The notes beneath the pieces were generated by a model that worked only from the letters and a program-made list of their open reading frames with translations, did no database searches and had not been told where the DNA came from. Made by a program: the position numbers and the translations under genes. A DNA stretch of 64,000 bases from Salvelinus alpinus (taxonomy: Eukaryota > Chordata > Actinopteri > Salmoniformes > Salmonidae), in the NCBI RefSeq assembly GCF_045679555.1, contig NC_092091.1, forward strand, positions 85,717,809 through 85,781,808, given 5' to 3'. Shown piece after piece: positions 58,492 through 64,000 of the stretch. Numbering within the stretch: the first letter of the stretch is position 1; each line of letters starts with the position of its first letter.

Positions 58492-58550
58492 ATCTTCCTC
58501 TTCATCTCTTCCGGGTCCATCTTCGGCCCGAGTCCCTCCATTTTCAGCAT
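58492..58550 (-). CDS. tomm5: tomm5 exon 1 (TOM complex subunit 5)
   Basis: Minus strand, ATG at 58550-58548: MLKMEGLGPKMDPEEMKRKM. From memory vertebrate TOMM5 begins MFRIEGLAPKLDPEEMKRKM, so 15-16 of 20 residues agree, including the DPEEMKRKM block. TOM5 is a roughly 51-residue tail-anchored protein of the mitochondrial outer membrane that stabilises the TOM import pore. The exon ends in phase 2 at a gtacaa donor (GT at 58491-58490), inside the last Met codon. Exon 2, with the membrane helix (NFLIYVALLRVTPF in human), was searched for by eye on the minus strand at 27600-33160 and not found. The intron would hold both the 54-bp and 46-bp arrays and exceed 25 kb. A single-exon remnant is the alternative. 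Confidence 0.8.
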
Positions 58551-58798
58551 CTTTAGTTAATTATCTGGCGGTGATGTGATCTGATTAGCGGCTGTCTGTC
58601 AACCAATAGCCTACTATGCTGTGTTATTAGCTAGAGCTAGACAGTCTGAGTACACTACATCCTGAATGGCCACGAAGATGTGTGTCTGAAATGCACCTTT
58701 AAGTTCAGTTGGAGCTGAAACGACGGACAGATATCTCGATTGAGGATAATGTTAATATTTAGCTACGTTATTAGCTGTTATGTGTTTTGTTTTGCACG
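58551..58798 (-). promoter_or_regulatory. Likely tomm5 promoter region
   Basis: Unique sequence immediately upstream of the tomm5 ATG on the minus strand. It has no TATA box at the expected distance that I could settle on. Assigned by position only. Confidence 0.35.
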
Positions 58799-59005
58799 CA
58801 GGGTATGGCTAAATGGGGTGTGTAGAAATACAGCTAAACCTAGGGTATGGCTAAATGGGGTGTGTAGAAATACAGCTAAACCTAGGGTATGGCTAAATGG
58901 GATGTGTAGAAATACAGCTAAACCTAGGGTATGGCTAAATGGGGTGTGTAGAAATACAGCTAAACCTAGGGTATGGCTAAATGGGGTGTGTAGAATCCCT
59001 CCACC
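58799..59005. repeat. 42-bp tandem repeat, about 5 copies
   Basis: Unit ctagggtatggctaaatggg, then gtgtgtagaaatacagctaa, ac. The plus-strand frame RVWLNGVCRNTAKP is an artefact of a unit divisible by three. Confidence 0.95.
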
Positions 59006-59228
59006 AGTTGAAGCTAATTTACTAATTTACTGTACTATAAACTCTAAAGTACTATTTGGAGAACAGCAAAAACGAACAGAAATGCCCCCAGACATTAACT
59101 ATTTAACTGTACTAGAATGCTTAAAAGGTCACAATATGTTTTATATCGGTTATCGGTATGGTTTCTTTTTGGCAAGGAAAATATTGGATATCTGTATCGG
59201 CCAAAAATGTAATATCGGTGCATCCCTA
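59006..59228 (-). mobile_element. hAT-like non-autonomous element fragment
   Basis: Ends tatcggtgcatccctaa; on the minus strand tagggatgcaccgatatt, then ttttggccgatacagatatc. This terminus is common in fish and I recall it as a hAT-type non-autonomous family. No second end identified. Confidence 0.5.
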
Positions 59229-59935
59229 ATAATAAGGTTGGTAACAAGATGGAACATCGTTGTGGAAATCTGTTGCAGCTCAAGTCGACTACAAAATCCA
59301 CAATGCAATGCTCTCTGTATGGGCTGGCTGGTAGCTAAACGTATCTACACACAATAATACCAAAGACAATATCAGCATGTGAAGTAGCTAACTAGCTGTT
59401 AAATCACCTAAACAAACTGCACTATCAATTTAGGAGTCTACAATCTCACCATATTCAACCTGCAGATCGATGTGTCTCACAGAGTGGAATCTAACATTCA
59501 CAACTTCAGAAATAATTTTGCGGAGATGGGAAACGTTGCCATTGCTACTTCAAAAGGCGGCGCGGTGCATTCTGGGTGATTGAGGGACAAGGAGAGGCTT
59601 TCAAGGTTTGAATAGGAGTCTGTTGGGCTCTAGATTAAAAACCCAACATGAGCATGAATTTTGTCAAAAAGAAGTACAACATTAAAGATATTTTCCGAGA
59701 TGTGAGATAATTAACTTGGCAGATTAATAGGCAGTTTCTTGACATAAAGTACACTGACTGAGAAGATATTACGTTACGATTGGTTTAGCAACCGCGTGAC
59801 GCGGCATGACAACGTGAACGTGATTGGTCGACAGTCCGCTGGGTGGGGCGTTATACAGGCACGCAGATCTTTAGAAATTGGAGGCTCATTTGTAAATTGA
59901 AAAACGTTGCCGACCCCCTGCTATAATGTATATGA
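59229..59935 (+). repeat. Long repeat, copy 2 (matches 28076-28668 plus 29930-30010)
   Basis: Uninterrupted version. It contains ggcggcgcggtgcattctgg, then a short frame from an ATG at about 59648 (MSMNFVKKKYNIKDIFRD) that ends at a gtgaga donor. This resembles a promoter plus first exon; the product is not recognised. The end gttgccgaccccctg resembles a hAT terminus. The two copies lie in the same orientation on either side of the satellite region. Confidence 0.65.
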
Positions 59936-60815
59936 AGTCACCTGTCTTGTTTTGCACGCTTTGTACAAAATAATAAAATGCAGTACTACAGGATATTTCT
60001 TAACGTATCTCTTTATTAGCTAGCTACAACTAGCATGTTCACGTATCTCCAACCATGATCAACTGACCATGACCTAACCATCTGGGTGGTCTTAACCAAT
60101 CATAGCACAGTATGATACGGCGGTAAAATGCTGTAATTCAGTATGTTTAGACATATGAATATTACATTTTGCTCATCAAAGGTGTAACAAAGTGAAACTG
60201 TAGATCTCAAAGCCTCAGTTCCGGGAGAGTAGTGGGTGAAACCATTCACCTCAGGAAAAGGGGTGATGTAAATAAAGTTTCCTTTCATTATGTGTTACTG
60301 AATTCATAAAAATATTTGCTGCCATTGTAGTAAGGTTGGTAATACGAGAGGTCTTCGGACTTACCATTTTTGTATTATTTTCTTTGAAAGAACAACTAGT
60401 GGGTTTTGAGTGCTTCTCCCCTATTTGGGAAGTTGGTCTGCCCGCTCCTCAGTCTGAGAGAGATTCTGAGAGCAGGTTCGAGTCCTCTTCCTCTGTACAT
60501 AAAAACTGTTTAAAACTGTATAACACAATAGTGGTTTTGCAAAACTGGTTCATATATCCTAAAGTCAATAGCGAATGTGGCTACGTATATGTTTATTTTG
60601 CCGTTCATGAATTGAAGACCTATTTCAGCCAGTTAACCAAGTTTTTGCTGTCTTAGCTAGCCGTGTTAATGACGAGTTAACTAGCACCGTTGGTCACTGC
60701 ACTACAATGTCACGCCAGCTATTGCCAGCAGGTGATTTACTAGCAGGTGACTTATTGAAATATTAAGTGAATGTTTATTTTCTTACTACCTTAAAAGGTT
60801 TATATAAAAGGGTTG
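59936..60815. other. Unassigned spacer
   Basis: No gene recognised. aggttcgagtcc at about 60473 resembles a tRNA B box, but no tRNA fold is supported. A tatataaaag sequence lies at 60801. Confidence 0.5.
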
Positions 60816-61318
60816 TGTAAGGAATTGTATTAGATATTGGTAACTTGTTTTAACAACTTCTCAACATTAGCTATGGTTGACACAATATACACACTCCCTC
60901 TTTCTATTGGACATATGCTGGACTCATTGGACACATGCACGACACCCACAACTTCCCTCCCCCATGACAATCACTCAGACACTCACAACTCAGGGTTGGA
61001 GCTCCAGACAACGAACAATCTCAGGAACCAATGGAACGTCGACATCAGGCCGAACAGGATTACCCACGACCCAGATCGACCAATCGGAAGGCCAGACTTC
61101 AAGATCAACCTACTTTGCTAGTTGTCTATATAATCTGTATGTACTGTGTAGAGCGCTCTCTCTTCCGGACGATTTCATACAAATCAGACAGAAAGAGCCG
61201 TGCTGCACGCTTTGCCTAATATCTTTACACTTGAATAAAACGGCCTTATTATACAATTATCCACCTCGTCCTATGTCTCCACTTGATCTCCTGTCTCAAG
61301 TAAAACGAATTATCAACA
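60816..61318 (+). repeat. Putative 5' LTR
   Basis: Bounded by tgt...aca ends (tgtaaggaattg to attatcaaca). It holds a TATA-like tctatataatctg at about 61120 and a polyadenylation signal aataaa at about 61233 in the expected order and spacing for U3-R-U5. Without the 3' copy the boundaries are provisional. Confidence 0.5.
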
Positions 61319-61639
61319 GACTTGGTAAGCAGAGGATGGTAATACACCTTTGATTTCGGTCCATAGAAAATTGATCAGACAGGAGACGCGTGGGAGAAAG
61401 ATTCCAGAAGGAGAGGTGACCTTTTTTGAAGGAGAATCGCGATTCAACTCACCCAGGAAACTGATCAAAAGAGCTCGAAACTATAAGGTGAGCAGATACC
61501 TGTTTAATCAAAATCTGTATATTGTATTATAGCCAATATCTAAATTCAATGATCAGAAGTACTGTGGTGAGTGTGAATTGTTGCTAAATTTATGTGGAAT
61601 TGTTTAGAATCTAAGGCATTGTGTAAAGATATTTGCGAA

Positions 61640-62700
61640 GTATAAAATCAAGTCGAATTAGTAATCTGGAACTAGTTGAATTATTCTTCAACTAGGAGTA
61701 TCGGGGATAAATCTAAGCTTGAGGCTGTTCAAGTCGAATTAGTAATCTGGAACTAGTTGAATTGTTCTTCAACTAGGAGTATCGGGGATAAATCTAAGCT
61801 TGACGCCGTTCAAGTCGTATTAGTAATCTGGGACTAGTGGACATGGCACCCCACTAGGAGCATCGGTGATAAACCTAAGCTTGATATAGGAGTAATGGTA
61901 TTAAACTTGAAACTCAAAGTGTTGAAATGTAATGTAGCCTGTTCAAGTCGTATTAGTAATCAGAGGCTAGTGGAAATGGCACTCCACTAGAAGCATCGGT
62001 GATAAATCTAAGCTTGGCACATTGGGATTCAAGTCGCATTAGTAATCTGGGACTAGTCGAAATATTCTTCAACTAGGAGCATCGGTGGTAAATCTAAGCT
62101 TGAAATAGGAGTAATGGTATTTAAACCTGAAACTCTCCAAATTAATGTGAGTGATTGAACGTTCCACGAGACCGATTGCTAATAATTAGCCATATGCTAA
62201 ATTGAGGCTGTGTTGGAAGTGACCGCCGGGTCAGAGAAGCAGCTATTTTCTGCTGATAAATTGACCTGATTTTTCCCTCTGGTGCTGTTGGTAAATCCTT
62301 AAGGGTTAGAATTAATTTGATAATTATTCTAGAAGCGCTAGGATACACCATATATTGTCCTAAAAGGACACGTTTGGAATACTTTGGGAAAGTATTTAAT
62401 TAATTAAGTTAGTTTTTGAGTTTTCAGTTTTTTAATTAGTTTGAGAAAAATGAGTCCTAGAATTAATTAAATATTTATTCTAGAAACGCTTGAATATACT
62501 AATATAATGTCACGAAAGGACATTTCTGAAATGTTTTGGCAAAGTATTTAAATAATTGAAAAAGTGAAAACGAATAATAACTGTTTGAAAATAGTTCCTA
62601 AAATTATTATTATATTTAAAATAGAAGCGCTAGATAATACTAGTAGAGTGTTCCAAAAGGATATTGCCGAAATACTTTGGGAAAGTATTTAATTAATTCG
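61640..62700 (+). repeat. Leader repeats with hairpins, two families
   Basis: Family 1 recurs five times (near 61651, 61731, 61811, 61944, 62031): aagtcgaattagtaatctgg, then a perfect or near-perfect inverted repeat such as ctagttgaa/ttcaactag or ctagtgg/ccactag, then gataaatctaagcttg. Family 2 recurs three times (near 62331, 62481, 62620): tagaagcgctag, then inverted repeats such as aatacttt/aaagtatt. These lie between the putative LTR and the gag-like frame. Confidence 0.75.
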
Positions 62701-62853
62701 CCAAACATAAAGCAATAACATTCTTTGTACACAAGGGGGAGACAGACACCAGAGATAAGACTGTGTCAGCACCAGAGATACATTGTTAGTTTTGGCCAGT
62801 GATGGGCTAAGTGCAACAAAATAGCATAGAGCCAGACATAGCTTAACGACAAA

Positions 62854-64000
62854 ATGGCCACGACCACCGTCCCCAAACACAAATTCAATGAATACTTAGA
62901 TCAGAGAATGAAAGATAGATCAGGGGGAAAGATGCAGTATAAGGAAGTTAAGAAGGTTTGGGAAGGTGTGAGGCTAAAATGGACCCAAGCAGGATACCTC
63001 AGTGGGGTGGCCCCATCAAAAGGGCAACTCCTCACTATGGAGAAGGAATTAGAGGAAGTAGTGAAAGAAGGGATAGAACGTGAAGTTGAAAGGAATAAGA
63101 ACCACTTATTCAAAAAGGAAGGAACAAAGCATAGGGAAAGAGCAGAGGCTGAGCTGAAAATAGGAATTTGGGCAATTGAAGAAATTAGAAGAGCACTCCC
63201 GTACAGGAAACCTGATATGATGGGGGTGGCCACTGAAGCCCCAACTGACACCAAAGAAGGCAGGCCCAACAATAATGATGCCCCACCTACCACCATAGCA
63301 ACCCCATCGGCCCCCACCCAACTATACCCGGAACTGCCACAGGGAGAGAAAATAACACCTCCTCCCTATTCTCAAAATCCATTCAGCCACCTCCCTCAAA
63401 ACCCTTTTTTGACCCCTGCTGTGGTACAGGCACCAGTGTTTGTGGTGCATGAAGGACACCTAAAAGGAAGCATGACTTTAGGGATCCAAGAAGGGCAACT
63501 CGTGTGTGAAGAGAGGCCTGATCATCGAGAAAGGAAGGAGAGGGACAGAGCGCACACACAGGGACGTGGGGGTGGTTCGAACCCCGCCTCACTACAGGGA
63601 CATGGTGGGTCTCTACTAAACAACCCACAAGAGGGGGGTAATGGGTCTCAACCAGGCCCTTTGAAGAGAGAAGACAGAGAGCTGATTCAGTTTTCTTCCA
63701 CTCCAAACCCAGACTGGTTCAGAAACAGAACACAGGGGGATAGTCAAATAGTCTCTGAAGGGTCATGGTCGTCACCAGGACAATGTTCCTCTGGGGCCTC
63801 ATTAAGAAGGAACCACAACAAGGACGATGAAGGTGAGAATAAAACAGGACAAGATGAAGAGGAGGTGGAGCGAGACCTCAGGGAGTCACTGGCACTGGCC
63901 AGATCTATGATAGAAGATGCTGAACGTGGAGAGGGCTCGTACCATATAAAAGGGGTAATGTTGGGGAAGGTGACAGATTTGGTCGAACCTATCAGACAGT
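62854..64000 (+). CDS. gag-like frame of the LTR retroelement (fossil, runs off the window)
   Basis: From an ATG at 62854 the frame is open to the window end (about 382 codons). It starts MATTTVPKHKFNEYLDQRMK. The first third is lysine- and glutamate-rich, followed by a Pro-rich part with PPPYSQNPF, the kind of late-domain motif many retroviral Gag proteins use to recruit NEDD4-type ligases, and then a hydrophilic Gly/Gln-rich part. No zinc knuckle is seen in the visible part. Gag assignment rests on position after LTR and leader and on PPPY. The visible part looks whole; the rest is outside. Confidence 0.55.
   Translation, partial: MATTTVPKHKFNEYLDQRMKDRSGGKMQYKEVKKVWEGVRLKWTQAGYLSGVAPSKGQLLTMEKELEEVVKEGIEREVERNKNHLFKKEGTKHRERAEAELKIGIWAIEEIRRALPYRKPDMMGVATEAPTDTKEGRPNNNDAPPTTIATPSAPTQLYPELPQGEKITPPPYSQNPFSHLPQNPFLTPAVVQAPVFVVHEGHLKGSMTLGIQEGQLVCEERPDHRERKERDRAHTQGRGGGSNPASLQGHGGSLLNNPQEGGNGSQPGPLKREDRELIQFSSTPNPDWFRNRTQGDSQIVSEGSWSSPGQCSSGASLRRNHNKDDEGENKTGQDEEEVERDLRESLALARSMIEDAERGEGSYHIKGVMLGKVTDLVEPIRQ

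Larger units (their letters stand above)
60816..64000 (+). mobile_element. LTR retroelement (endogenous-retrovirus-like), 5' part, runs off the window
   Basis: Parts visible: a putative 5' LTR of about 500 bases (60816-61318), a leader of about 1.5 kb with repeated hairpins (61640-62700), and a gag-like frame from 62854 to the window end. The primer-binding site was not identified. Pol, env and the 3' LTR would lie outside. The visible part looks whole. Family is not assigned; the PPPY motif in the gag-like frame favours a retrovirus-like element. With one LTR visible its age cannot be estimated. Confidence 0.65.

Noticed and set aside
58740-59357. 205-codon frame with RVWLNGVCRNTAKP repeats
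   Set aside because: Artefact of the 42-bp array running into a hAT-like fragment.
60430-60500. Possible tRNA gene near aggttcgagtcc
   Set aside because: Only the B box fits; the T stem has mismatches and no acceptor stem or A box at the right distance was found.
60837-61532. Short plus-strand frames in the LTR and leader
   Set aside because: Overlapping short frames without motifs; the LTR and leader explain the sequence.

Overview
The window looks like salmonid fish DNA (Salmo, Oncorhynchus or a relative). The evidence is a Sleeping Beauty-type Tc1 element, other salmonid-style Tc1 ends, tRNA-derived SINEs, LINE tails of salmonid type, a C2H2 zinc-finger gene with the acidic N-terminal exon common in salmonids, and SRCR-domain immune receptor exons. 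This is recognition from memory; no database was searched. The window is gene-poor and extremely rich in tandem repeats: about 20 arrays of at least 15 families, plus transposons of several classes.

Layout. (1) 1-9230: a plus-strand SRCR/Ig receptor gene with a mini-exon, three group-B SRCR exons, one Ig-like exon, a partial second Ig exon and a tail exon with stop and poly(A) signal. It lies behind purine-rich DNA and a LINE fragment. A second LINE, a large 18-bp minisatellite and the LINE tail sit between the Ig exons. (2) 9230-11180: three further minisatellites. (3) 11185-12835: the 3' part of an L1-type LINE. (4) 12840-19510: a minus-strand C2H2 zinc-finger gene that looks broken, with a truncated Sleeping Beauty-type element in its intron region and a duplicated 5' region. 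(5) 18110-21560: 63-bp arrays ending in a Tc1-type terminus. (6) 21557-22053: the start of a PIF/Harbinger element, cut by a 100-N gap. (7) 22154-27574: an inverted, diverged copy of the SRCR region on the minus strand, lacking SRCR2 and half of SRCR3. (8) 27575-33125: a Tc1 end, SINEs, an 81-bp array, a possible signal-peptide exon and a LINE 3' end. (9) 33167-56803: a 46-bp satellite, interrupted by two copies of one LTR-like insert and one nearly intact Tc1 transposon. (10) 56806-58550: a 54-bp, GTT-rich minisatellite that runs up to exon 1 of tomm5 on the minus strand. (11) 58800-60800: a 42-bp array, hAT-like pieces and a repeat copy shared with 28 kb. (12) 60816-64000: the 5' part of an LTR retroelement (LTR, hairpin-rich leader, gag-like frame) running off the window.

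The main points are: the inverted and unequally decayed SRCR pair; a 46-bp satellite with no net length drift over 399 units and a readable higher-order duplication history; the location of both arrays in the apparent first intron of tomm5; a minisatellite that seems to have grown out of a LINE 3' UTR; and repeated hairpins with covarying stems in the retroelement leader. No single new multi-gene system could be demonstrated. The SRCR inverted pair is the closest candidate for accessory immune biology.
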